NCBI RefSeq assembly: GCF_025949695.1
Contig: NZ_JAPDFL010000001.1
Span: 3,723,501 to 3,787,500 of the forward strand
Source: Pararhodobacter zhoushanensis
Lineage (GTDB): Bacteria; Pseudomonadota; Alphaproteobacteria; Rhodobacterales; Rhodobacteraceae
Reading direction: 5' to 3'
Length of the DNA stretch: 64,000 bases
The translations under genes were made by a program, and so were the position numbers. Below, piece after piece: positions 1 through 9,987 of this stretch. The notes beneath the pieces were generated by a model. It searched no databases, was not told the DNA's origin, and worked only from the letters and a program-made list of their open reading frames with translations. The stretch's first letter is position 1, and each line of letters opens with the position of its first letter.

Positions 1-1709
<1,709 letters not shown>

Positions 1710-1713
<4 letters not shown>

Positions 1714-2126
1714 ACACCTCGGAACAGGACCGCTATCACATCGAGCGCGTTCAGGGGCGGATCGAGAGCGAAGACGCTCTCGCCGCCTTTGAGCGCCTCA
1801 TGGCGTGGTGCGACTCTACGCGCGGGGTGTTCGTCTACCCGCTCAGCCGGGGGCCGTTGTCGGCGATCTACCTCGCCGCCCGCCCGGTATCCCGCAAATA
1901 CGCCGACTGCCCCTTCGGCTTTCTGGGCGCCCGCGACCACCTGCGCTGGATCTTCCGCGGCCCGTGCTTCGACACCGGGCTCTGCGACCAGACCGACGTC
2001 GAACGCCGGTTCGAATGCGACGTGAACGACAGCTCGGGCGAGCTGATGACCAACCTGCACACACTTGCAGATGCGAACGCCGTGATTGCGTTTATCGGGC
2101 CGTTGCTGGCGCGGCGGAAGGGCTGA
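1710..2126 (+). CDS. Hypothetical protein overlapping rpoD stop
   Basis: A 138-residue soluble protein of unrecognised family. It begins with GTG overlapping the rpoD TGA (GTGA), which supports this start and suggests co-translation with rpoD. It has no signal peptide or membrane segment. Features visible are a central stretch rich in aromatic residues and arginine ([20 protein letters not shown]) and four cysteines, including [11 protein letters not shown]; these are not spaced like a known metal site. Codon use matches rpoD and the neighbours, so it is probably a real gene. I do not assign a function. Confidence 0.7.
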
Positions 2127-2159
2127 GGCCTGCGCCGCTGACGCGCTCAGCAGCCCCCG

Positions 2160-2248
2160 TAGGTCGGGGTTCACCCCGACTCCCCTCCCGCCGTCCACCG
2201 GGTGCGCCCTCACCCCGCCGCCACCGCCACCAGATGCGCCACATGCAG
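2160..2248. repeat. Upstream copy of an 89-bp direct repeat (racemase tail duplication)
   Basis: This stretch matches 2286-2374 over about 89 bp with a constant offset of 126 bp. It contains the palindrome GTCGGGGTTCACCCCGAC. On the minus strand it also carries a copy of the racemase C-terminus: LHVAHLVAVAAG plus stop here, against LHVAHLVALAMG plus stop in the gene. It is therefore a non-coding duplicate of the gene's 3' end and its trailing hairpin. Confidence 0.85.
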
Positions 2249-2285
2249 CCAGCCATAGGCAGCGCATTCATTGCGCACCTCCCCA

Positions 2286-2374
2286 TAGGTCGGGGTTCAC
2301 CCCGACACTCCCCTCCCCGTCCATCGGGACCGCCCTCACCCCATCGCCAACGCCACCAGATGCGCCACATGCAG
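2286..2374. repeat. Downstream copy of the 89-bp direct repeat
   Basis: This is the copy that overlaps the functional 3' end of the racemase gene (stop codon at 2336-2338, minus strand). The hairpin GTCGGGGTTCACCCCGAC lies just beyond the stop and may act as a transcript end structure. Confidence 0.85.
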
Positions 2375-2997
2375 ATCGAGCGCGTCGATCACCGGATAGC
2401 CCGGATCATACCCGTCAAAGGCCAGCCCCAGATCGGTCCCCGCCAGCAGCACCGCCTCGGCCCCATGCTCGATCATCCGCGCCCCCTCGTCGAATAGCAG
2501 CGCCCGCGCGTCCGGCGTGCACGCGCCCGAGGTCGCCATGCCGACATAGGCGCTGTGCACCGCCTCGATCTCGGCCGGGGCCAGCGCCTGCGTCTGCACC
2601 AGTTGGCCATAGAGCAGCGATCCCGTCACCTGCCGCGTCCCCAGCACGCCGACGCAGCGCAGGCCGCGCGCCGCCAGTCCGGCATCGACCGGCGCAATGG
2701 CGCTGACCAGCGGCAGGGGGAGATCGCTTCGGTCTCGGCATAGCAGAAATGCCCGCCGATCGAGGTGATCGAGCCGAAATCCGCCCCCGCCCCCTTCAGC
2801 TGCGCCAGATGCCTTGCATAGACGGCAGCCTGCGCCGCGCGGTCGTCAGCCTCGGCGTTGCGCGCCAGCACCTGCACATCGGCCTGCGCGATGGTCAGTT
2901 CCAGCACCCGCCCGCGCGCGCGAAACGCCGCCACCAGCCGCTCGTAATAGACCACCGTCGCGGCAGGGCCGATGCCGCCGATCAGACCGATATGCAT
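2336..2997 (-). CDS. Aspartate/glutamate racemase family protein (frame interrupted)
   Basis: Asp/Glu racemase-fold enzyme, presumably interconverting amino-acid enantiomers. The N-terminus MHIGLIGGIGPAATVVYYER is the family's opening glycine-rich signature. At the usual first catalytic position the text reads SIGGHFCYAE, and at the second LLAGTDLGLAFDG instead of the canonical GCTE, so this is a divergent subfamily and the two-cysteine chemistry should not be assumed. The frame breaks in the G5 run at 2716-2720: N-terminal residues end near EAISP and the rest continues in another frame from about LRCVGVLGTRQV. Adding one G gives 220 residues, normal for the family. The 3' end is duplicated downstream. 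Confidence 0.8.
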
Positions 2998-3240
2998 GGC
3001 GCTCTCCCTGCCTGCGCGCCGCCCCTGCGGCAGCAGGCCCCACGCTGCGGTTGTTTTGCACGCGGATCAAGGGTTGTGTCGGGTGCAAAACCCCGCGCCT
3101 GCCCGGCCAAACCCTAACAATTGATAAATCGCGCCCCGCAACCCGCTGAAATACAACGCGCAGGAAAATGTCCCATCGGGGGACAGCCGCTCTGCGCCCC
3201 CTTCCCGGCGCAGGGCAAACCCGCTAGGCTGGGCCGCATC

Positions 3241-3657
3241 ATGCACAGCCAATTCACCCTGCAAACCCAGGGCCCCGGTCTTTACGAGATCACCCCGCAG
3301 ATCACCCAATGGCTCGCCCGCCAGACCGTGGACGAAGCCCTGCTGACCCTCTTCATCCGCCACACCTCGGCCAGCCTGCTGATCCAGGAAAACGCCGATC
3401 CCGACGTGCAGCGTGACCTCAAGACATGGCTGAACCGGCTGGTGCCGCCGGCCAATGACCCCTCGATGCGCTGGATCACCCACACGCTTGAGGGGCCCGA
3501 TGACATGCCGGCCCATATCAAGGCCGCCCATCTGCCGGTCAGCCTGCAGATCCCGGTGATCACCGGGTCGCTCGCCTTGGGCAGCTGGCAGGGCATCTAC
3601 GTTGTCGAGCACCGGACGCGGCCGCAAAAGCGTCAGGTCGCCGCCCTGCTGCGGTGA
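3241..3657 (+). CDS. yjbQ: YjbQ-family protein (UPF0047, secondary thiamine-phosphate synthase type)
   Basis: A 138-residue member of the UPF0047/YjbQ family, members of which have weak thiamine-phosphate synthase activity in vitro; the true role is unsettled. The conserved core is visible as FIRHTSASLLIQENADPDVQ (about residues 37-56) and near the end GSWQGIYVVEHR, which carry the family's conserved histidine, glutamate and aspartate. I chose the ATG at 3241 because a longer in-frame extension upstream has no family resemblance. The next gene starts at GTG 3654 inside the stop region (GTGA), so the two are probably co-translated. Confidence 0.9.
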   Translation: MHSQFTLQTQGPGLYEITPQITQWLARQTVDEALLTLFIRHTSASLLIQENADPDVQRDLKTWLNRLVPPANDPSMRWITHTLEGPDDMPAHIKAAHLPVSLQIPVITGSLALGSWQGIYVVEHRTRPQKRQVAALLR

Positions 3658-4178
3658 GCTTTGCCCTTCCCGCCGCCCGGCTCGCCCCGCGCCTGCTGGG
3701 TGCCACCCTCACCGTGCGCGGCTGCACAGGCCGCATCACCGAGACCGAGGCCTACGCCCCCGACGATCCCGCCTCGCATTCCTTCCCCGGCCCCACCCGC
3801 CGCAACGCGGCGATGTTCGGCCCGGCAGGCCACGCCTATGTCTACCGGATCTACGGGCTGCACTGGTGCCTCAACGTCGTCGGCCTGCCCGGCCACGCCG
3901 TCCTGATCCGGGCGCTTGAGCCGCTGACCGGCCTCGCCACCATGCAGACCCGCCGCGGTCCGGCAAAGGCGCTCTGCAAGGGCCCCGGCATGCTCGCGCA
4001 GGCCCTCGGCATCACCGGCGACGATGACACCCGGCCTTTCGGCCCGCCGGACTTCCACCTCGCGCTGAACCCGCCCGAGACCTGGCTCACCGGTCCCCGC
4101 ATCGGCATCACCAAAGCCGCCGACTGGCCGATGCGCTTCGGCCTGCCCGGCTCAAAGTATCTCTCGAAGCCCTTCTGA
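3654..4178 (+). CDS. DNA-3-methyladenine glycosylase (AAG/MPG family)
   Basis: Base-excision repair enzyme that removes alkylated purines such as 3-methyladenine. The 174 residues carry the family's catalytic-site stretch RITETEAYAPDDPASHSF (the ETEAY glutamate is the expected catalytic residue), followed by HAYVYRIYGLHWCLNVV and the late RRGPAKALCKGPGMLAQALG motif. The usual bacterial length is about 180-200, so it is slightly short but complete. Start GTG overlaps the stop of the YjbQ gene by four bases. Confidence 0.93.
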   Translation: MSFALPAARLAPRLLGATLTVRGCTGRITETEAYAPDDPASHSFPGPTRRNAAMFGPAGHAYVYRIYGLHWCLNVVGLPGHAVLIRALEPLTGLATMQTRRGPAKALCKGPGMLAQALGITGDDDTRPFGPPDFHLALNPPETWLTGPRIGITKAADWPMRFGLPGSKYLSKPF

Positions 4179-4184
4179 CCGCGC

Positions 4185-4262
4185 CATCATCTGTCCTCAA
4201 ATATCCTCAGGGGGTGAATTCGGCGACAGCCGAAGAGGGGGCGGAAAGCCCCCTGCCCGCGC
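4185..4262 (+). repeat. Intergenic hairpin repeat, copy 1
   Basis: Begins CATCATCTGTCCTCAAATAT, then GGGGGTGAATTC, a small hairpin (TTCGGCGACAGCCGAA) and a larger GC hairpin (GGGGGCGGAAAGCCCCC). The same order recurs at 32965-33041 (inverted) and in variant form at 14092, 25582, 33060 and 38718. It follows the glycosylase stop codon directly. Confidence 0.8.
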
Positions 4263-4274
4263 GCCCCATGCGAA

Positions 4275-4298
4275 AGGGCCACCCCGAAGGACGGCCCT
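4275..4298 (-). terminator. Terminator of rpmI-rplT
   Basis: On the minus strand, 30 bases after the rplT stop, a ten-pair hairpin with a TTCG tetraloop (AGGGCCGTCC, TTCG, GGGTGGCCCT) is followed by TTCGC. The stem is strong although the T tract is weak. Confidence 0.7.
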
Positions 4299-4328
4299 GT
4301 CTGAACTCTCAACCGATCCGCGAAAGGA

Positions 4329-4691
4329 TCAGGCCTGCGCTGCCTGCGCCTGCGCCACGATCTGGCCGAAGGCTTCGGGCTCGTGCACGGCGAGATCGGC
4401 CAGAACCTTGCGGTCCACTTCGATCCCGGACAGAGCCAGCAGGTTGATGAAGCGCGAGTAGGTCAGCGCCGGGTCAATGGCGCGGCAAGCCGCGTTGATC
4501 CGCTGGATCCACAGGGCGCGGAAGTTGCGCTTGCGGGTCTTGCGGTCGCGGGTTGCGTATTGGTTCGCTTTGTCGACCGCTTGGGTCGCCGTACGGAAGT
4601 TGCGCGAGCGTGCGCTGTAATAGCCAGCTGCTGCCTTGACGACCTTGCGGTGACGGGCGTGGGTGACCTTACCGGATTTGACGCGTGCCAT
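4329..4691 (-). CDS. rplT: 50S ribosomal protein L20
   Basis: Large-subunit ribosomal protein that binds 23S rRNA early in assembly. The 120-residue sequence is typical: [20 protein letters not shown] at the N-terminus, the basic stretch [20 protein letters not shown] (about 45-65) and a hydrophobic C-terminal half. It lies 13 bases behind rpmI on the same strand, the classical rpmI-rplT pair. In many bacteria infC precedes and pheST follows; neither is present here, and a terminator follows at once. Confidence 0.98.
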   Translation of the reverse strand: MARVKSGKVTHARHRKVVKAAAGYYSARSRNFRTATQAVDKANQYATRDRKTRKRNFRALWIQRINAACRAIDPALTYSRFINLLALSGIEVDRKVLADLAVHEPEAFGQIVAQAQAAQA

Positions 4692-4704
4692 ATGTCTGGT
4701 CTCC

Positions 4705-4905
4705 TCAGCGAGCGTAGGGCATGTAGGTCTTGACGATCTTCGTATCCGGCTCGCTCAGCACCATGGTGCCCCGCGCGTCACGGATAAACTTGGTCGTCCG
4801 CTTGATCATGCCGTGGCGCTTGCCTGCCTGGGCCGATTTGATCTTGCCGGTCGCGGTGACCTTGAACCGCTTTTTCGCGGCTGATTTGGTCTTCATCTTG
4901 GGCAT
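4705..4905 (-). CDS. rpmI: 50S ribosomal protein L35
   Basis: The 66-residue L35 protein begins [20 protein letters not shown] and contains the family's central KRHGMIKRT stretch. An upstream in-frame extension to 4992 is unlikely to be translated because L35 always begins MPKMKT and the sequence AGGAGACGGAA directly precedes this ATG as ribosome binding site. First gene of the rpmI-rplT operon. Confidence 0.97.
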   Translation of the reverse strand: MPKMKTKSAAKKRFKVTATGKIKSAQAGKRHGMIKRTTKFIRDARGTMVLSEPDTKIVKTYMPYAR

Positions 4906-5139
4906 TTCCGTCTCCTGTCTATTCGAGCGGTGATAACGCGCGACTCGGCATGCCACACTGGCCGGCCACGCGGGCTTAAGAAGGTCGCCCATTACCGCGC
5001 ACCCAAGGGCTTGGCAAGGGCTTGCGCGCAGATGATCCCGCTTTGCACCGGAATAAATCCCGACGCAGGGTCATCTGTGCCCAGGGCTTGTCGTAGGCCA
5101 CGCGCGGGGGCACTTCCAGCGCAAAACAGGAGATCCGCC

Positions 5140-5604
5140 ATGACCGAGACCCCCGCCCCCGCTGGCATCTGGAAAACCCCGTTCACCATCGAGATGGCCA
5201 ACCGTTTTGGCGAAGGCACCGCCAATGCCCATCTGGGGATCGAGATCACCGAGGCCGGTCCCGACTATCTGGTCGGTCGCATGCCGGTCGATCACCGCAC
5301 CAAGCAACCGGCGGGCATCCTGCATGGCGGGGCCTCGGTCCTGCTGGCCGAGACGCTGGCTTCCTGGGCCGGGAATTTCGTCGTCGATGCCACCACGCAA
5401 AGCGTGGTTGGTCAGGAAATCAACGCCAACCACCTGCGCCCGGGTCTCAGCGGCTGGGTGACCGGCATCACCCGCCCGATCCACATCGGCAAGCGCAGTC
5501 AGGTCTGGGAAACCCACATCACCGACGAGGCCGGCAAACTGGTGTGCATCTCGCGCATGACGCTGGCGGTCATCGACCGGCCGGTGCCACGCACCAAGGG
5601 CTGA
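5140..5604 (+). CDS. Hotdog-fold thioesterase (PaaI/MenI-like)
   Basis: A 154-residue single-domain hotdog-fold acyl-CoA thioesterase of the PaaI/4HBT-II group. The signature HGGASVLLAETLASWAG (about residues 55-71) contains the HGG turn and the glutamate that normally activates water; GQEINANHLRP and GKRSQVWETHI follow in family order. Substrate cannot be told; relatives hydrolyse aryl- or dihydroxynaphthoyl-CoA. The ATG at 5140 is preceded by AGGAGATCCGCC, a good ribosome binding site, so I reject the longer frame starting at 4930. Confidence 0.88.
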   Translation: MTETPAPAGIWKTPFTIEMANRFGEGTANAHLGIEITEAGPDYLVGRMPVDHRTKQPAGILHGGASVLLAETLASWAGNFVVDATTQSVVGQEINANHLRPGLSGWVTGITRPIHIGKRSQVWETHITDEAGKLVCISRMTLAVIDRPVPRTKG

Positions 5605-5832
5605 TCAGCGCCGCCAGTAGCGCGCGACGGTTTCGACCGCCAGATCCGGGAGGCTGCGCCAGTCGTAGCCCCCCGGATGGGTTGCATAGGCCCAGCCCGC
5701 CACGCCCACCCCGATCACCGTCAGGACAAGCGCAGCCGTCGGAAAGCGCCGGTCGGCCCAAGCCGATACAAGCGCCACGAAAGCGAGCGGCAAAAAGATC
5801 AGGCCGGTGAGAAAAAGCAGATCGCGGTCCAT
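5605..5832 (-). CDS. Small two-helix membrane protein
   Basis: A 75-residue protein with two hydrophobic segments (about residues 5-25, LLFLTGLIFLPLAFVALVSA, and 32-48, AALVLTVIGVGVAGWAY) and a short soluble tail. No function recognised. It lies 25 bases downstream of pyk on the same strand and is probably co-transcribed. Its ribosome binding site AGGAGG lies in the loop and stem of a perfect seven-pair hairpin. Its stop codon abuts that of the convergent thioesterase gene. Confidence 0.75.
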   Translation of the reverse strand: MDRDLLFLTGLIFLPLAFVALVSAWADRRFPTAALVLTVIGVGVAGWAYATHPGGYDWRSLPDLAVETVARYWRR

Positions 5833-5834
5833 GC

Positions 5835-5854
5835 GGGGGCCTCCTGTGGCCCCC
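5835..5854 (-). promoter_or_regulatory. Hairpin enclosing the ribosome binding site of the small membrane protein
   Basis: Minus strand: GGGGGCC, ACAGGA, GGCCCCC, then GC and ATG. The AGGAGG ribosome binding site is split between loop and stem, so initiation would be low unless ribosomes finishing pyk open the structure. Seen directly; the regulatory effect is inferred. Confidence 0.45.
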
Positions 5855-5857
5855 GAG

Positions 5858-7304
5858 TCAATCCGCCTCGGCCCGGTAAATCAAGCGCTCATCGCAGGGC
5901 GCGACGCGCAGGATATTCGTCGTACCCGGCACGTTGAAGGGCACGCCCGCCGTGACCACGATCTGATCCGTGGTTGTGCCCATACCCAGTTCGCGCACCG
6001 CGCGGGCCGCATTGACCACGGCCGATTTGAAGCGGTCGACTGTGCCGGTCTCGACGCAGATCACCCCCCAGACAAGGCACAGACGGCGCAGGGTCTGCAT
6101 CGACGGGCTGAGTGCCAGGATCGGCACCTGCGGGCGCTCGCGGGCGACCTTGATCGCCGTGGTGCCCGAGTCGGTGAAGCAGCAGATCGCCTTGATGTCG
6201 GTCGATTCCGCGATCTCGCGCGCGGCGGAGACAATCGCATCGGCGACCGAGACGCGCTCATAGGTGCGGAAGGCCGCGATGACCTGACGATAGGTCGAGA
6301 TCGCCTTCAACCGACAGCGCGACATTGTGCATGGTGCGCACGGCCTCGACCGGGTAGTTCCCCGCCGCCGATTCCGCCGAGAGCATGACGGCATCGGCAC
6401 CTTCATAGATCGCCGTGGCAACGTCGGACACTTCGGCCCGGGTCGGCATCGGGCTTTCGATCATCGATTCCAGCATCTGCGTCGCCACGATCACCGGCTT
6501 GGCCAGGGCGCGGGCGCGGCGGACAAGGCGCTTCTGGATCGGCGGCACCGAATGCACCGGCAGCTCGACCCCCAGATCGCCGCGCGCAACCATCACGCCG
6601 TCGCTGACCTCGGCAATGGCATCGAAGGCTTTGACGGCGGCGGGTTTCTCGATCTTGGCAAGGATCGCCGCGCGGCCTTTGGCCAGTTCACGCGCTTCGG
6701 TCACGTCCTCAGGGCGCTGCACAAAGCTGAGCGCCAGCCAGTCCACGCCCAGTTCGCAGACGAATTCCAGATCGGCGCGGTCCTTGTCCGACAGCGCGCG
6801 CAGCGGCAGCACGACATCGGGCACGTTGACGCCCTTGCGGTTCGAGATGACGCCGCCCACGGTGACGGTGCAATTCGCATAGTCAGCGCCGCAGTCATCG
6901 ACGACCAGACAGATCTTGCCGTCATTGACCAGCAACCGCGCACCGGGCTCGAGCGCGGCGAAGATCTCGGGATGCGGGAGGGTCACGCGCTGGTGGTTGC
7001 CTTCCGCCGAGTCGAGGTCGAAGCGGAACTTCTGGCCCTCTTCCAGCTCGACCGAGGTGACCGCGAAGGTGCCGACGCGCAGCTTGGGCCCCTGCAGGTC
7101 AGCCAGCAGCGCGATGGGGCGGCCTGCTTCACGCTCAACCTGACGCACGATGGCGTGGCGCGCGGCGATTTCATCATGCGTGCCGTGGCTCATGTTCAGG
7201 CGGAACACATCGGCCCCGGCCTCGAACAAGGCGCGGATCGTTGCGAGATCGGAAGACGCGGGGCCCAGCGTGGCCACGATCTTGACATTGCGGTTGCGGC
7301 GCAT
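5858..7304 (-). CDS. pyk: Pyruvate kinase (frame interrupted)
   Basis: Last step of glycolysis: phosphoenolpyruvate plus ADP to pyruvate plus ATP. N-terminal RNVKIVATLGPASSD, the barrel motifs RLNMSHGTHDEI and LLADLQGPKLRVG, the active-site lysine stretch ILAKIEKPAAV, MVARGDLGVELP and ATQMLESMIESPMPTRAEVSD are all in order; the C-terminal allosteric domain (VADAIVSAAREIAEST, FTDSGTTAIKVARERP) follows in another frame. The break is at 6296-6301, where the gene strand reads GATCTCGACC and one base too many is present; the family text there is VE.D(P/S)TYR. Removing one base gives 481 residues, the usual length. Probably a sequence error in a working gene. Confidence 0.93.
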
Positions 7305-7534
7305 GGCGCGTCCTTTTCTGAAAGCCAGTCCCGTTCAAACGGGTCAATTTCACTTGGTATCGCCCAATTATGACCAAGCGGCAACCGTGCCGGGGGCAAT
7401 ACCGGTATCGCTAACGCGAAAACCTGTCTCTGCCGGGTGAATAGGCACGCAGCGCATCCGGGGCCGGACGGCTTGACCCCATGCGCAGAAGAGCACAGGT
7501 CTTTGTCAACCATCTGCAACCTCGCGAGGCCCTC

Positions 7535-7849
7535 ATGGACGACGCCACCCGCACCCGCATCGAAGCCGCCACCTATCGCCGGTTGATCCAGCACCTGATG
7601 CAGGACCGCCCCGATGCGCAGAACATCGACCTGATGAACCTCGCCGGGTTCTGCCGCAACTGTCTGAGCCGCTGGTATGGCGAGGCAGCCGCCGAGGAAG
7701 GCATCGCGCTGAACAAGGAGCAGGCGCGCGAAGTGGTCTACGGCATGCCGTATGACGACTGGCGCGCGCAGCATCAGGCCGAAGCGACCGGCGATCAGCT
7801 CAAGGCGTTCGACCAGAGCTTTGCTGCCAATGTCGGCAAGAAGGACTGA
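7535..7849 (+). CDS. DUF1244 family protein
   Basis: A 104-residue conserved alphaproteobacterial/gammaproteobacterial family of unknown function. The diagnostic core is NLAGFCRNCLSRWYGEAAAE (about residues 37-56), with the CRNC pair, followed by VVYGMPYDDWRAQHQ. I chose ATG 7535 because MDDATRTRIEAATYRRL is the usual beginning; an in-frame ATG at 7481 would add an unmatched extension. Confidence 0.88.
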   Translation: MDDATRTRIEAATYRRLIQHLMQDRPDAQNIDLMNLAGFCRNCLSRWYGEAAAEEGIALNKEQAREVVYGMPYDDWRAQHQAEATGDQLKAFDQSFAANVGKKD

Positions 7850-8042
7850 CCCCGCAAAGGCTGGAGGCGCCGCGCATTTTACAGGGCTTTTTAGACACTT
7901 GCAGCGCACGGCCCGAATCGTTTCCGATTTAGCGACAATAAGATCAATTTGATGCTATTGGAGACGATCCAAGAGGCGCACACATGCCCTTGCGGTTGTA
8001 AATCCATGGAATCGCTTGACCTAACGGCCGCGATCCCAATTG

Positions 8043-8057
8043 TTAACGAAAGATTAA
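8043..8057 (+). promoter_or_regulatory. CtrA-type binding site upstream of the RTX-like gene
   Basis: TTAACGAAAGATTAA is an exact TTAA-N7-TTAA, the full binding sequence of the alphaproteobacterial response regulator CtrA. It ends 54 bases before the ATG at 8112, a place typical for activation. An exact match is expected by chance about once in 65 kb in random sequence of balanced composition and less often in GC-rich DNA. Binding itself is inferred. Confidence 0.6.
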
Positions 8058-8111
8058 CGTCCCATTTTATAACGGTAGCCACCGCTGCCGCTGCAACGCT
8101 TGGAGTGTTCA

Positions 8112-9164
8112 ATGGCTTACATCGGTGTTTTTCTCTTGCTCGCGGTTGTTCTGGGGCTGAGCAGTACGGGAAGCGATGGTGGCGAGGTCGACACCGTTGA
8201 CAGTCTGGACGGCACCAATGACGACGACTCGCTGATCGGCACCGACGGCGATGATCTGATCAATGGCTTTGGCGGCAACGACGACATCGCTGCCGGCGAC
8301 GGTCAGGACGAGGTGAACGCAGGCTCTGGCAACGACACCGTGGACGGTGGCGACGGCGACGACTTCCTGCGCGGCGAGCGGGGCGACGATTCGGTTCTGG
8401 GCGGCGCAGGGGATGACCTGCTGTGGGGTGAAGGTGGCCGCGACACGCTGGACGGCGGCGACGGTGCCGACACGCTCTATGGCGGCGACTGGGATGACTC
8501 GCTTGACGGCGGCAATGGCTGGGATTCGCTTTATGGCGGCAATGGCATCGACACGCTGAACGGCGGTCAGGGCAATGACCGGCTGTTCGGCGATGCGGGC
8601 TATGACCTGCTGGACGGCGGCGCGGGCGACGATTCGCTCTATGGCGGCGACGGCGATGACACGCTTCTGGGCGGCACCGGACGTGACCTGCTGGACGGCG
8701 GTGACGGCAACGACAGCCTGAGCGGCGGCGACTGGAACGACGTGCTGCTGGGCGGCGCGGGCGCTGACACGCTGATGGGCGACGCCGGGAATGACAGTCT
8801 GGACGGCGGCGCGGGCGTGGATGTGCTGGATGGAGGCATCGGCGACGACACGCTGCTGGCCGATCGTCTGGACACCGTGACCACCGGCAGCGGCGCGGAT
8901 GTCATCCAGATGGACGAGCGCTTTTCGAACACCGACAGCGGCGAGTCTCTGGTGGTGACCGACTTCGTGTCCGGCACCGATACGCTGGTGCTGACCATCG
9001 AGCATACCGGCGACACCGCCCCCGACGTGACCACCGAAACCGACGCCGAGAACAATCTGGTGAACGTCTATGTCGGCGGTCAATTGTGGGCCACGCTGAA
9101 TGGCACGACCACCTTCGATGCCAACACCGACCTGCAGGTAAGCTGGAACCAAGCGGCGGCCTGA
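8112..9164 (+). CDS. Membrane-anchored RTX-like calcium-binding repeat protein
   Basis: A 350-residue, very acidic protein. Residues 1-20 (MAYIGVFLLLAVVLGLSSTG) form one hydrophobic segment with no obvious cleavage site. Residues about 30-260 are a near-continuous series of nonapeptide repeats of the GGxGxDxLx type (GGDGDDTLLGGTGRDLLDGG), which fold into a calcium-binding parallel beta-roll. The last 90 residues are a non-repeat domain (VVTDFVSGTDTLVLTIEHTG, VNVYVGGQLWATLNG) that recurs at the end of the gene at 9984. Classical RTX proteins leave by type I secretion through a C-terminal signal; an N-terminal segment and no secretion genes nearby argue for a tethered protein. Function unknown. 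Confidence 0.85.
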   Translation: MAYIGVFLLLAVVLGLSSTGSDGGEVDTVDSLDGTNDDDSLIGTDGDDLINGFGGNDDIAAGDGQDEVNAGSGNDTVDGGDGDDFLRGERGDDSVLGGAGDDLLWGEGGRDTLDGGDGADTLYGGDWDDSLDGGNGWDSLYGGNGIDTLNGGQGNDRLFGDAGYDLLDGGAGDDSLYGGDGDDTLLGGTGRDLLDGGDGNDSLSGGDWNDVLLGGAGADTLMGDAGNDSLDGGAGVDVLDGGIGDDTLLADRLDTVTTGSGADVIQMDERFSNTDSGESLVVTDFVSGTDTLVLTIEHTGDTAPDVTTETDAENNLVNVYVGGQLWATLNGTTTFDANTDLQVSWNQAAA

Positions 9165-9189
9165 CGCCCCTCAGCCCCGATCACGACAG

Positions 9190-9226
9190 AACGCGAAGGC
9201 AGCGCAAGCGCCTTCGCGTTTTTTTA
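9190..9226 (+). terminator. Rho-independent terminator after the first RTX-like gene
   Basis: An eleven-pair stem AACGCGAAGGC / GCCTTCGCGTT with a nine-base loop runs into seven Ts. One of the clearest terminators in the window; it separates the first RTX-like gene from the next two. Confidence 0.93.
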
Positions 9227-9462
9227 TGCGCGGGCGAAAGGCGGGTGTTGCGGGGACAGCGGGTGCCGGATGCTCCGGGATTCGAGGTTTTCGCGCAACA
9301 ATTATCCGCCATGCGCCTATTGGTTTCAAAAATGGAAACATTGGCCGCTGCAGCTCTTCCAATCGCATTTTGCAACGCAATTTCATAATGTTGAATTAAA
9401 TTGACTCAAGCGCGCAATGTCCTCAGTTTTGCAACTGTGTGGTGTGTAAATCCGAGTTTGTG

Positions 9463-9987
9463 ATGGGTATTGCGTTTGCGTTTCTCGCTCTTGGCCTGAC
9501 CGTGTCCTTGTCAGGCGGCGACACGCTGGCGCTGAATGACGGCTTCGACGCCATCACACGCGCCGACGCGAACGGCAAACCAAGCGTGTCCGGGCAATCG
9601 GTGCTCGACGGCGGCGAAGCGCGCGATCTGCTGGCGATCAACAGCGGCAAGGGGCATGCACTGACCACGCTGATCGTTGACGCCACCGGCTCGGGCGTGG
9701 AGAGCGACGCACAGGGCGGCACGGTTCGGGACGCTGGTGCGCGCGATGACACCCTGTTGGCCAGCCAGATCATCGGTATCGATCCGGCCAAGGCCAGCGT
9801 CATCGACGATCGCGGCAACAATCGGACCCTCATCATGGTTGGCGACCAACAAGCGACGGTGCTTGAGGGGGTGACCAACCACGCCCCCGGTCTGCCGACC
9901 CTCACCTGCAACCCGTATTCTGGCACCCTGCGCGGTGCCGATGGCGAACCGACCTCGCCTCATTTGTATCGCTGGAGTGTGCCATGA
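9463..9987 (+). CDS. Membrane-anchored acidic protein, repeat-less paralogue in RTX-like cluster
   Basis: A 174-residue protein of unrecognised family. It starts MGIAFAFLALGLTVSLSGG, an N-terminal hydrophobic segment like those of the flanking RTX-like proteins, but has no GGxGxD repeat array. Its middle contains VDATGSGVESDAQGGT, which resembles IDDSGSGVASDADGNT in the gene that follows, so it is probably a reduced or diverged relative. The C-terminus holds one cysteine. I preferred ATG 9463 over GTG 9439, since it places the hydrophobic segment at the very start. It overlaps the next gene by four bases (ATGA). Confidence 0.65.
   Translation: MGIAFAFLALGLTVSLSGGDTLALNDGFDAITRADANGKPSVSGQSVLDGGEARDLLAINSGKGHALTTLIVDATGSGVESDAQGGTVRDAGARDDTLLASQIIGIDPAKASVIDDRGNNRTLIMVGDQQATVLEGVTNHAPGLPTLTCNPYSGTLRGADGEPTSPHLYRWSVP

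Noticed and set aside
8300..8870. Regular DNA repeats in the RTX-like gene that resemble a CRISPR array
   Set aside because: The repeat is coding, 27-bp phased and without distinct spacers; there are no cas genes.
8109..9152. A 347-codon open frame on the minus strand across the first RTX-like gene
   Set aside because: It mirrors the GC-rich nonapeptide repeats; the protein is a low-complexity string of A, V, Q and R with no family match.
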